Assembly (NCBI GenBank): GCA_017163975.1
Contig: JAFFSR010000237.1
Coordinates: 2,790,001 to 2,854,000 of the forward strand
Direction of reading: 5' to 3'
DNA from: Anastatus disparis
Lineage: Eukaryota > Arthropoda > Insecta > Hymenoptera > Eupelmidae
Length of the DNA: 64,000 nucleotides
Part shown: piece by piece, positions 51,836 to 63,841 of the stretch
Numbering within the stretch: position 1 is the stretch's first letter
How the letters are laid out: each line of letters begins with the position of its first letter
Translations under genes and position numbers: made by a program
Notes under the pieces: model-generated
Databases searched by the model: none
The model's input: only the letters and a program-made list of their open reading frames with translations
What the model was told of the DNA's origin: nothing

Positions 51836-52527
51836 GTAAGTAATTACTTTTTGTTTATTGCTTAGATAATTTTTAAATTAAAAAAAAATTTTTGTTTAGT
51901 TTATGCGTTTATTTATTTATTAATTTTTTATTTAGTTGTAAATTTTTAAAAGTGTTGCATATTGTGGCGTTTGACGTATTTTACGCCCCTGTAACATTTT
52001 GGCTAAAAATATAATCTCAAAAACTTACGTCAAACTAAGTCGAATGTATTTTTAGATGAATATCAAAACAATTTTCTTAAGCGTCCAGTTCAACACATGC
52101 CAAGTTTCGTTTTTTTTCTTTTCAATTTAATCTTCATTCGTGAATTTAAAGGAGTTTCGTTTTAAACTTTCTTGATGATTTATTAAGCTCTTGTTAATAT
52201 TTAACTAAAGTTGAATGCATTGATAAAATAAAAGAAAATTTTTATTTTTTCATTTATAAGGGATCAAAAAGAATACCAATTAAAAATTAGGTCAGGCACT
52301 TATTAAACAAATGGAAACAAAAATAAGATGCTACTTCCAAAACCTCTCAGTCAAGGCCACTCAGGCACTTTTATTTTAAATAAATGTTAAATAATTTATC
52401 CAATAAAAATTTAATTCTGACCCAAATTTGATTCCATAATTAATAATTTATTTATTTCTGTACATCAAAAATTTATCAGATGAAAAAAAAAACTTTTAAT
52501 TATTAACGCTCATTTAATTTCAACATA

Positions 52528-53398
52528 GGGTAAATGTGCCAGTTATCGTTGCCCCCCCGACTATCGTGCTCCTTCGATATTTTAATACATTAAGATAGGT
52601 TGAAGCCTTAATAAATAATACAAACAAATTTTTTTTTATATTTTTAAAGTATAATTTAACTATTGGAAAAATAAAAATTTAATTTATCGACGTTTTATTT
52701 TGTATAAATAATGTACGAAATTTTTGTAACGTGATTTATGCGTTTTTAGTGCACGCGTTATCAAAAAGCTTAAGGATTGCATGTTTAATTCAATCATTTA
52801 AAGTATTAAAAAATGTATATTAATAATATGTAAATGCATTTTACTATAGTAAAATACTTAAAAATTTCGAAAAAACTTACAATTTGCGTTTTTAAATTAT
52901 TTTTTATTATTTATTTATAAAATATAGTAACTGGAACAGATTTAAGCATATGATTCAATTATCGTGCACGATAACTAAATCAATTTTTTTGTATAATCTT
53001 AGTTATCGCGCTCTCTAACATGTGAGCATCGAAGAAAACATAACCTCAAAAAAAGATAAATCGACGAAAAATGCACGGTATTCGACGCTCGATATTTGGT
53101 CGAGGGCTTGCTTACTGACAAAACGCATTTAGTTGGGGGCGCGGAAACTGACACACGGTATATAGAAATCTGAAAATTGAACAACACGGTATTTGACGCA
53201 TGCATCAATTCTTATATTTTTAATAATATTTCAAATATTTTTCTATACATAATTAATCAATCATGCTTATTAAATAAAAGATGCTTCAACGTTTATAACT
53301 GATATCAATAGTTATCTAGCATTAATAGAAAAATCTGTTTAATTTGATAAAATCTGTAAGAGGTTACGTTAAACCCGCGGTAACTGGCACACTTACCC
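52528..53398. mobile_element. MITE with GGGTAAATGTGCCAGTTA terminal repeats
   Basis: Left end gggtaaatgtgccagttat, right end the reverse complement with one change (gggtaagtgtgccagttac). Both ends abut TA, consistent with a TA target-site duplication. Length 871 bases with no transposase frame. The interior repeats motifs related to the ends (agttatcg, tatcgtgc, cacggtattcgacgc and cacggtatttgacgc), which may be subterminal binding sites. Confidence 0.82.
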
Positions 53399-54946
53399 TA
53401 ATTGAATTAATAATAAGCATCTTCTGAGTTTTTTTTCTGCTTCGTTAACTTATCGTTTTTTGTTTTCTTCTTTTTTTGTTGTTTTTTCCTAAATAACACA
53501 TTTTTAACTATTCTTTTTTTATTCAAGATAATAAACTAATGGAAATTTTTTTATATCACACTTTTATCGTTATTACGTAAAAATATTACGCACAAGAAAC
53601 TTAAAATTAATTAACACATAAATACCAACATAATTAATATTTTGTTTCAAAATACGCGATTGAGACATTACAGAGTAGCTTTGATTTATTACTGGATTAA
53701 TAAGATTAATGTTATCTCTATAAAAACATAAACAATACATTAATGGTAACGTTACAATTAATATTGTAATATTTCGAAGGAAAAAAAAGTGCGTTGATCT
53801 GATGGTGAATCTAACGTTTCCAATCTGTATATCTATATGGGTTTTTCCCACGCTTAGTAACTTATTCGACTTAATAATAACTGACGCATGTAGAAATGGC
53901 TTTATTTAAGGACAGAAACGTTGTGCCAAAAATAAATTTTGATAAAATTTTTTAGTATCGCCGGCGAATAAAGGAAATAATCTTTTGACATATATTTCTC
54001 AACAGAAGTTTAAATCTATTTCAGTTTAATTTTCATACTTCCTTCTGACGATCATTGGCATCGTGTTATAAAAAGTTTTGATTTAAGGCTCGCATACGTA
54101 ACGTTATTTATTCAATGAATATTTTATACAAATGCATGCATAAATATGCAAAATGAGGAATAAAATTATAATATTTTTTTTTTAAATTACGATAGTTCTT
54201 CTACGTGCAATTAACGATTAATTATAGAAATAGAAAGTTTCGATAAAAGTGAAAAATACAAGTTAAAACTAGTTTTTGTTAGGTATGAATTTTTTTTTCT
54301 TCTTTCAAATATCGAACGTTCTGTTTTATGTGTGCTTGTAAAACTTGCGATATTCTTCGATAACCGGTTATCTATTCAAGATTGAATATTTACGTAGTTC
54401 GTGTGTATGCGTTACGCATCTTTGAAAAAAAATAATAGATTTATAACAATATTCTTAAGGATTTACGAGACACTTCTAAAAATGCACATTGATATTCAAA
54501 TTTATTTTAAATGAGTTTTTTAATTGAAAGAAAAAACGGGATAAAAAGAATAATAAACCTTATCGCATTTTTGTATTATTTTTCTTTATCGAAAACTGCT
54601 TGTATTCGATATTTTTGAAATATTTCCATCGAGAATAAATTTATTAATAACAAAGTATTACAAAATATTTAAACTAATTTCCATCTCGCAGATGTACTTG
54701 AGAAAAATTTTTTGTGTTTACTCATTTGTTTCTTTAAGGCTATTTTAAAAGTTACAAAATGTTTATTTTTCACGCAACAATAATAATTCAAGTACACTCG
54801 TGTACCACTTTATCTTCATCTTCTTCTTTTTTATTTCCTCATTATCAAAATGCACATGGAAAGAGATTCGATAAATGTTAGTTTAAAAAGGTGTGAGTGA
54901 ACGGCAGCGTCGTGTCTGGCTTAGATTCTTGATCACCTTACAATTT

Positions 54947-54970
54947 GTATATATATATATATATATATAT
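54947..54970. repeat. (TA)n microsatellite
   Basis: About twelve uninterrupted TA units in the presumed third intron of the CARD gene. Confidence 0.85.
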
Positions 54971-57493
54971 TGCTTATCGAACAGTATTACAAACATGTAA
55001 ATACACTATCGATTTAAAAAACTGTTGATTAATATCGTTAAATGTTAAACATTCCTCATTTTCTGATGTAATATTTCACAAACCTGACGTGTATTACGTT
55101 TCATTATTGTGTAGCTGAGTATTGTGATCAATATTAATTCTATCACCTATTTATAGAATGTAAAAATTTTAAAATCTTTGATACTTTATCTTTGCTATGG
55201 TGAAAGATAATCATAGTTTCTTTTTTTTATGTATATATCGAGGCTTCGTGCTTGTTGAACGGGGCGCTTCGTCGTGACGAGCGTTAAATTTTAGATAAAA
55301 TTAAATTAATTTTTATCTGGATTTTTTGTTATTAGCGTATTTATTTTGTGAATAAAAATACGTAGGCCTAATTTACAAAATGTCAAAATTTTGAGTTCTT
55401 TTAAATTTATGATGAAAATATTTGATTAAGGATTAAACTACTAATCTAATTTTTAATATTTGGATTAGTCTTCATTATAAAGTTGTGCACACAATTGATG
55501 GAGGCAAAACATATGTGTGAGTGTGCGGGTGTGTACACGTGTATGCATACTTCCCATTAATAAAACACGCGTTTTTTTCAAAACAAATTTAAATTTGACA
55601 TAGCAGCTGTTTATCATAATAGAAGCTTGAATTCTTAACTTAACTGTTTTTCAAAAGTTCTCAATTTATAATTTTTTTTCAAGCCAAAGAAGTCATTTGT
55701 AAAAGAAACATTATATAAAAATGTCGTTTTCAAATATTTCAGAGAATATAAAACAAATTTTTTCTTTAGTTTAGAAAATTATAACTGAACGTTACTCATG
55801 ATACAATGAATATGAAAGTGTACTTTGACACGTTCTCAAACATATTTTAACTGCGTCATGATATCTTAATGGGTAACCAGAAAAATAACATTCCTATTAA
55901 ATGAAAAATGTTAACATTTATGAGATTTTCTAATACTCTTTTGTGATGTAAGTTTTATTAGTTGTAAAAATTATTAATCAAATTTAACTATTTTCAGTTT
56001 TGAGCTTAAAAAAACTGAATATTGAATTTGTTCTACATTTTTAAAATCAATTATTTTAATTGTTTCAATAAGAATCAATTATTAAAATAAGTTAATTTTT
56101 TTCATAGTAATGTAATTAATTAATATTATTTTTTTACCATCACCGATGTTAAAAATTTCGTTTGAAATTAAATGAAATATTTTGAAAAATTGCACGAACA
56201 AAAAATAGCCATTGCTACAAAACCTCCAATAATGTGCAATTAAAGTGTGTCACTCGAAAAGTTTATTTTTAAACCAAGTGGCCCAGTGATGGTGATGTAT
56301 TTTAAAATAACATAGCCTTTTTAACCATGCAAGGCACATTTACGTTCAACATTGCTTTTTTGACTTTTTTAAAAGAATTATTTCCACGTACAAAAAGTTT
56401 TAAAAATATAAAACTCATTTTACTTTTAAATAATTGAATTTTGACTTTCACGAAAATTTGGTTTCCAAAACCATTGAAAGATATTCAATATTCAATCGAT
56501 AGGCATATTTTTGAAAACTATTTTTTCAAGGATTTGAAAAAATCATTGTATTTATAGTGCGATTAAAAAATAAATATAACTTACAATTCCCTATGAAAGT
56601 TGCTAAAATTTATAGTTGTATTCCAGTAGCTCATTTATTTATTACTATTTAACATCAAATGTAGATATTTGTAAAGTATCAAATACAAAATATCAAATAG
56701 AATATGCCAAAAATAATGAATACAGAAATATCGTTATTAACGATTGCCACATAAAATATAAATTTTGAGAATTGAAATATTCAAACTGACATAAAACCGA
56801 TTAAGAACCAAGTGGAATCCACTTGCTCTTAACAAAAAATCTTCTTTTATGTCTTAATAGCGACCGGTTTTAATTAATCATAAAATCCATTTTTTTCGAA
56901 TCCATTAACAGTGAGCGAATATTTATTTAAAATAAATAAATTAGATAAATAACGTTCCAAAGATCAATTCCCTCACAAGTAGAAGACATCAGTTTTATAC
57001 AAATACACATCAATTCAACCAAAATAGATTTAATTTCGAGTCGTACAGATATTCTGCGCGAAGGGCAAAGCACCCATTTTTTCAAGATAATATCTTTCAA
57101 CTTTTAAAAAGTTAATTCTGGTATGGATTTAAAAATAACGTACTCAAACAAAGCTTTTTTGCTTTTGAAAATCTTTTTTCTCAGTACAGTTTACGTGAAA
57201 AGTCCTATGTACGCTTATGTCATTGAAATTTTTTATATATTGAAGTTCAACTTTATTGCAATTGTGCAAACATATCCTTATTAAGTTTATATCATTTTTA
57301 TTTCCAATAATCATAAAGCTTAAGTATACTAAACTTTAACAATCATCTTTAACATCATCCAAAGTCATTTGACAGTGTGGTTTAAACATTGTTATTTTTA
57401 CCAAACAAACAAAATTACTTTATTTATTTAACTTTACAATGTAAATTTTGTTTCGCTCATACAAATGAAAAAATTTTATTTTTCTTACTGCAG

Positions 57494-57547
57494 ATCATCC
57501 GAACAGGTCAGCAAACCCCAGCTGACGAAACGTCGCAAAAATGTTAA
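57494..57547 (+). CDS. Candidate terminal exon of the CARD gene
   Basis: A strong acceptor (pyrimidine tract ending cttactgcag) is followed by 17 codons and TAA in phase 0, the phase left by exon 3: IIRTGQQTPADETSQKC. Used this way the CARD protein would be about 248 residues with no effector domain. A second acceptor 13 bases on (gaacag) would put a Lys-rich frame in phase instead. Without transcripts I cannot tell whether either is used. Confidence 0.35.
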   Translation: MIRTGQQTPADETSQKC

Positions 57548-59556
57548 AGAAAAGAAAAAAAAAAGCAATTTATCTTATTTAAAATTCCTTTCTTCGGTTC
57601 TTTCAAAATTAAAATTTTATTATACACTTTATCCAATGTTATTGATGGTGATTCACATTAAAACTTTATGTTTGAGTTTTAATGTTTTCATTCATTAGAC
57701 ACACATCTATACGATTTTTCCTACATTTTCATGTTTTAATTATAAAAAATTCATATAAATGTAAATTGATTGGAATGTAATATTTAAATTAGTACTGTTT
57801 CATTATAAAACTACACAGCAAATAATTAATTTTTCTCGTGCTGTCATCATACAGTATTACATCGATATATTGCTTTAACAGTAGGCGTTATTTCTAGAAA
57901 TTTTAATTCTATATGAGAAATTTTTTTTTTTTTTTCAAATCATTATGTTTTGACAGATGTATGATCTAAGATGTTACAGGTGAATCCAAGGGTTAAATAT
58001 TATATATTATTAAAAATGTTTTAAAATTCAATATTTCTATAATAATTTACAAACTTTTAAAATTGAATATCGATATTTTTACTGTTAATATTCTCACTAA
58101 ATATTAACACTAATAAAACAGATAAAAATCTGTTATCTAAGCACTTCATATTTTAGTAATTATTAATATTAATGGAAAATTCTTTTTTCTTTTATTCAAA
58201 CATAATAAAAAAAAGCATAACAAAACATAATCAGCGTATTGACATCACAGCTGATCGAACTATTTATAACTTTAAAATCAGCTTTGCTCGACTAAAAATA
58301 AGGAAAAGCAATTATAATTTTAAGGCTTCGGCGGGAAACAACCAGCGTGACGTAATCTTTAAAAAGTAAGCAATATTCTATTAGTATTGATTGATTGATA
58401 CAGGTGGTATTTATGCGCTGACGTTACCGTTGATTATACCACTCTTGCGATCAATACAAACAATCGATCGAATCACTTTATTTTTTTTTCTCTCTCTTTT
58501 TACAAACATTAACAAACGAAAATGTTTTGATTTGAAAAAATTTCGGATGTAAGAATAAAAATTAAATTACACATTGTGTTTATTTTGACGGATGCATTTC
58601 ATCTATTTGTTAAAAAAAACGTCAATAGAATAGATATATACGCGACTTGTTTGTAATAAAGTAAAAATGTTCAGAGGCTTCTTAATCCAGCGGTCTTCTC
58701 ACTTGTTCCTTGGACGGTTTCCCACTTTGGCCTTGGTTTAGAGAGTTTCGATTAATTAGTTTATTCTTTCTTTCTTGTCTTTTTTTCCTTCCTTTTTTCT
58801 TTTAATCATAAAGAGAACTATTACTATATAAAAAGAAAGAAAGAAAAAAAAAGCGAAGCGGAAGTATAGAGGATGCATCGGTTTTTAAAAAAGGTATGCA
58901 GTCGATGTTTAACTATTGAGCAGTCGTGTCATGTATTAAAAAAATATACGTGTTGACTAAATTTATCATTGCTCCGTTGTAATGTATACACGCGTATGCA
59001 CACAATACGCATTTTACTATTGACAATAGCATTGGTCAGTCGTTCGAAATAAACGGAAGGATAAAGCGGTATATATTCAACCAGGGGGGGTTTATATGGG
59101 CAAGCCTATATACTAGTTTTAAAATACTATAAGGCTTCCCATGTTCGATTAATCGAATCTAGCTTCCTACATAGAGTAGTTGATATATATACAATAAAGA
59201 GGTATGAGGTATTGAGAGGAAAAAAAAAACAACTTGCCACCAGAGTGTTTTTTTTTCTGTTTTTTTTTTTACGAACATCACACGAGAGTGGTTCATTTAA
59301 TGTCGAGGCAGGCGGTGTGTTTGGTTCAATGATAAAAAAGAAGAGAAGAAAAAAAAATAGAGAAAGAAGAGGAGAGAGTTCGATCATTTTACGCGTAAAT
59401 TGATTACGTGTTGCGTTTACGCCCACCTAAAAAATATTGTGATTCCTCAATATTGTAGTATATCAGTTGGCTGCTGTATGTTTATTTAGTGGTGAAGTAT
59501 ACCTTCGATTTTACAAAAAATAATAAAAGAAAAAAATTTAATCATCCACGCTCATA
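57548..59556. other. Non-coding region before the Arg/His-rich exon
   Basis: AT-rich with T tracts. A short open frame at 58172-58369 looks like chance. A G run at about 59082-59088 and GA-rich tracts near 59330-59380 precede the exon at 59557 and may belong to its promoter. Confidence 0.45.
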
Positions 59557-59724
59557 ATGAAGATTTTTGGTGGTTTTGAACTTAGACGTAGACCGCCGGT
59601 TAAGGCTCAGACTAGTGAAAAAACAAGAAGACGTCGAACAAGAAGTAGTACAAGAAGTTGGGACGAACAGACCCAAACTAGTACTCGTAGTCATCATCAT
59701 CATCATCGCCGACGTCACCATAAG
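59557..59724 (+). CDS. Candidate first coding exon, Arg/His-rich, unknown gene
   Basis: 56 codons ending exactly in phase 0 at a GTAATA donor. The sequence starts MKIFGGFELRRRPP, continues with Arg/Ser/Thr-rich blocks (RRRRTRSSTRSWDEQTQTS) and ends with five His and RRRHHK. The base composition and codon use differ sharply from the AT-rich surroundings, which supports real coding. I do not recognise the protein. It may be an alternative first exon of a gene that continues past the right edge; its phase is compatible with sharing downstream exons with the CARD gene. Confidence 0.5.
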
Positions 59725-62700
59725 GTAATAATCAATTAATAAAAAACCAAAAATTCTTTTGTTTTTAAAAGAAATAAAATAAAAATAATTAAAGGAAATT
59801 AAAAAGAAGTGTTAAAACACAAGTATATAGTTAGTAAGACATATAAATGTCTCTAAGCTTTAGGATGTCTGACAAAAGTGCGTTGCGTGCAAAGCTCGCT
59901 CGTGACTATAAAGTTGAATCGAGTAAAATCTATATACCTTACCGCAAACGCATTGGCATACATATAGACACACATTTTACACTGTGTTCATTAGTTTAGT
60001 ACGTTAATTATTTACAAGATTTAACATAACTAAGCTTTCTAAGAATTATTTCCAAGAATTCATTTTACTGCGTGATCTTAAGCAGCGATTTTATTTATTT
60101 TTATACGATATCATGCGCAACGTTGATTCGATGTACAATGAAACGAGTGTTACATTTTTTTTATTTTTGGATTATTAACAAGTTAAATGTTGTATGAATA
60201 ATATTTCAATATTGGATTATGAAATTATTCATTTTTAAAAAAGCTCAATTTGTTTAATAGTAATATTGACTTCTTTTTTCTCTTAATCGTGCGATATAAA
60301 ATTTTTATTGACATTAATTTAAGATAACTACTAAGTCATGCGTTAAAAAATTGAAGGTTTCTATCTATAGCTTAAATTAGTTATTTAATTTTTATAGATC
60401 CCATCATGCAACCGAACGTATTTAATGATTGCCAGTTTAGTTAAAAATAGTTATAGTCTTTAGCAGACAATTTAGATTAATAAATCTTTAAATTGGGTAG
60501 ATATGAGAATCTTTTTTTTTCAAGTTTCGTTAAGTTTTAATCTTTTTTAGTTTGAAGTATTATTAGGATTTTTTTTGTATTGAACAAAATAAAAGTCAAT
60601 GTATGTTTTTTTAATGTTAATTTTTTAATAAATAAATTATAAATCATTTTTATTATACAAAAAAAAATTCAATATGAAAATGTTCCAATATATTACCAAT
60701 ATATCGACGAAAATAAAATTAACTTGTAAGGTCTTCAGTGGCTCATTCGGTAGAGCTATATAGACTCGCAAACCGAGGGCCCGAGTTCGAATCCCGCACT
60801 CGGCTGATTTATCAAGCACCGCTGTAAGTTACATGTGCTTTGTTCATAAATACACTGAAAACCCTCCGTCGCTAATCAGCATCTCAATGATAGCATAAAT
60901 ACAACGACGTTAAAAAAAAAATGATTATTTTCCGTTATTTTCAGTTTCGTAAGTTGTTTCTTCTCAGTTACAATTATAAAATAACTTTTTGGGTCTTGAT
61001 TTTCTTCTTGCTTATATTTTTTTTACATAAATTCAGAAACAAAGCCGTGTCTATTCGGTCCAACGATCGAGTTTTCCAAATTTATGAGTAGTTTTGTCTG
61101 AATTTTGAGACATTCGTTAAAAATTTGCATCTGCTTTACAGTTATACAGCTTTAGAACTAGTTATTATAGACAATTTTTACTAATCGCATATTAAAGTTG
61201 AGATTAAAAATTTTCGATTGAAAAAAAATGTGTTAAAAAACTCAAGTTGTTTAAAAGTTATAATGGAATAAAAATAGCGCAAATATTTAGTTAAAAATGT
61301 GCATAGAAAATAAGTGCTGAATTTTAATCTGAATTTCCTCTTAATTTTCATTCCGTAATTTTAATGCTTTTTCTAATCAGAAGATTCGATACCTTTTTTT
61401 ATATTACTATGCTCGAAGTTTCAATAATTCAACATTTTTCAAAATTAATATGAAAACTATAGCAAACGTTTAATTCTTAAATAGACACTATATGCTTAAA
61501 ACAAATCCCAAAATCACAATATGTCGAAATTTGTAATTTAAATAATGTTACCTTCACCCAAGCTTATTATAAAATAAAGGTAAAAATTTTCTTAATAATT
61601 GAAGAGCACGAATAAAACGGGTTTTTCTTAATGCAGCAATACCGATATACGTGTGTAATATGCAAGGTTCTTATTCCGTGAAAAGTGAAAGCGTTTGATC
61701 ATTAAGAAGAAAATGAAAAGAAAAAAAAGAAGAAATACCTATAAAGATTTCGCCTTCTGATGACTAGTAAATAATTGATATACGTACGTGGAAAAAGTTT
61801 AAATTTTCCAACAAATCGTTCGAGTTTTTAAATGATATTTTAAGTAAGAGTTTATTTATGGATATAGGAAGATAATTTTTCCGTGTAATGTATTCCGGAA
61901 AGATATAGATCAAACGTCTCAGACATCTGGTACAAGATTTTTTCTTTTAGATAGTGTTTCGTTAGCTTCGAAAGAATTACTGATTTGTAGTCCAGTTATG
62001 TTACTAATATAATTAGATATTAGGAACAAAATGAGTGGTTCAAAAAAATCATTAAAAAGTAATCATTTTTGATTAATTAAGAAAATCTATAAACATTTGT
62101 TCATTTAAATTAATATTCGAAGAAAGTTACATTTCTCAACTATTAATTTAATCTTTTTACAAACGTTTGTTATATAAATAGAATAAAAGCGTTAAATAAA
62201 AAAATTTATTAGCTAATATTTTTCATGCATTGGCAATATTTTGCTCAACTGTCTTTGGCAAGATAAATGCAATTTATTGACACTTTACACACCTAGAGAT
62301 CATTATTCTATTTGAATTACAAAATGTTACCTAAACAATTTCAGTGGGAAGTAGTTTCTGCATGGAATGTTCATGTTGCGAATTTCAAGAAAATGACAAT
62401 TATATGAAAAATCGATGAAAAATTAAGGTTTTTTTATATTAATTACCTATAGGTATAAGGTACATTACATATAAGTATTTTCTTTCGTTAATTAAACTTT
62501 CGTTTCAAAACGTTTTACAAAAAATGTATATTACTCCAAATTTGAATACTTTTTGTAAGTACATTTGGTTACACAAAAACTACCTCAATATCAAATTATA
62601 TAGAATTTGAGTAAGTTTTATAGGCATGTTAACCTTAAATACAACAAAACCAACGAAAAATGATACAGTCAAGAGTCTCGAATGCAGCGATAAATCAGCA

Positions 62701-63677
62701 AAAGATTCAAAAAACCAAAATTCCTTTTTTCAAAATCATTTTTTCTTCTCGTTTTTTTTCGAAGCAAACGAGTTTCCCTCCTTTTAGCTCGCTCAGCTAT
62801 ATAGATGATTTCATTTACTAGTTCTCCCTTATAGTCGAGGAGAAAAAAATGAGGTAAAAAAGTATATAGTATCGTTAAAGCATAAGGGAGAAAAAAGCGT
62901 AACAGAAGTAAAGGCAGGTGTATAGTGTCGCAAGGTAGTATATATCTTCTGTGATTGCAAGTAGCTTATATGCACCTTTTTTTAAAAGACATGCATATAT
63001 ATATATATATAAATCGGTTGCAGTTCTCCACGTTGTTTTTTTTTTCTCTCTTTTTTTTGTTAAGAGGAAGAAGAAAATGAAGCGACCTCTAACCACAGCT
63101 ACGCCAACTATCACAACCGGCTCCTTCACTCTCTCTCACTGTATGTGGCAAAGGCTTCTATATATTAAAGGCGGGCCCCTTGCATGGAGAGAAAGAGAGA
63201 AGAATATGGGAGAGTAAAAGAAAGAGAGAGATAAAGATAAAAAAGAGAAACCGGTGGTGGCTCTGTGGCTATAAGGCCCCATAGGCAACATTACATGAGT
63301 CCCCCAGTTAGGCCTCGGCCTCGGTCTCTTACTCACTTCATTCCACTCTTTGGTGTGTAGTGTATATACAGTGTGCGTATAATATACCTGTTGTGCCACT
63401 CCCGTATATAACTTCTTGCTGCTGGTTCTGCACATCTTATCTTTATATATATATTTTTTTAAGTGTTGTTTTTATCATTATTATTTCTTTGTTTTTTCAA
63501 CCAAAAATTTTTTAACTATAATTTATCAGTTTTTATTTAATCATTATAATTTTATCGCTTTTATTTTGAATCCGTAGTTATATTTTTACCATTTTTTTTG
63601 TTGATTGTGGGTGATACGTTTGGTTTTGTGTTCGTAAGAAAAAGGAAAGATAAAAATATATTGTGTCTGTCAGAAAA
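59725..63677. other. Presumed intron or intergenic DNA
   Basis: AT-rich, with SINE copy G at 60729-60921. A GC-richer patch at 63100-63440 may be a promoter for the transcript at the right edge. The frames overlapping it (62875-63435) are not convincing. Confidence 0.45.
60729..60921 (+). mobile_element. tRNA-derived SINE, copy G
   Basis: Full-length copy with tggctcattcggtagagc, gagttcgaatccc, body with several changes (caagcaccgctgtaagtt) and a poly-A tail after gacgtt. Confidence 0.85.
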
Positions 63678-63841
63678 TGGACATTGGTTGCAATAGCAAA
63701 GTTTGTCCAGCGCTTAAGATCGATTATAAATTATTTGGAATAATTGTTAAGATAAAAAATCACAGTGAGGCCAACAACGACGACAACTATAACTTGCCTC
63801 GTCGAATCGAGCGAGGCACGATTATGCCGTGCGGCTCGTAA
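63678..63841 (+). CDS. Short candidate reading frame, unknown
   Basis: A 54-codon frame starts at an ATG in good context (gaaaATGg) with MDIGCNSKVCPALKIDYKLF and stops at TAA. It could also be cut by a donor-like GTAAAA at 63837. It may be a first exon, an upstream frame in a leader, or chance. Confidence 0.25.

Larger units (their letters stand above)
51836..57493. other. Presumed CARD gene intron 3
   Basis: About 5.7 kb following a strong donor (gtaagt). Contains the 871-bp MITE at 52528-53398 and a TA run at 54947-54970. No coding exon was recognised. Confidence 0.5.

Noticed and set aside
58172..58369. 65-codon plus-strand frame considered as a further CARD-gene exon
   Set aside because: No acceptor before the sensible part and no donor at the end; residue content is typical of AT-rich non-coding DNA.
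62875..63435. Overlapping frames on both strands near a GC-richer patch
   Set aside because: They overlap each other, contain simple repeats (Tyr-Ile, Arg-Glu) and show no conserved motif; the patch looks like a promoter or leader.
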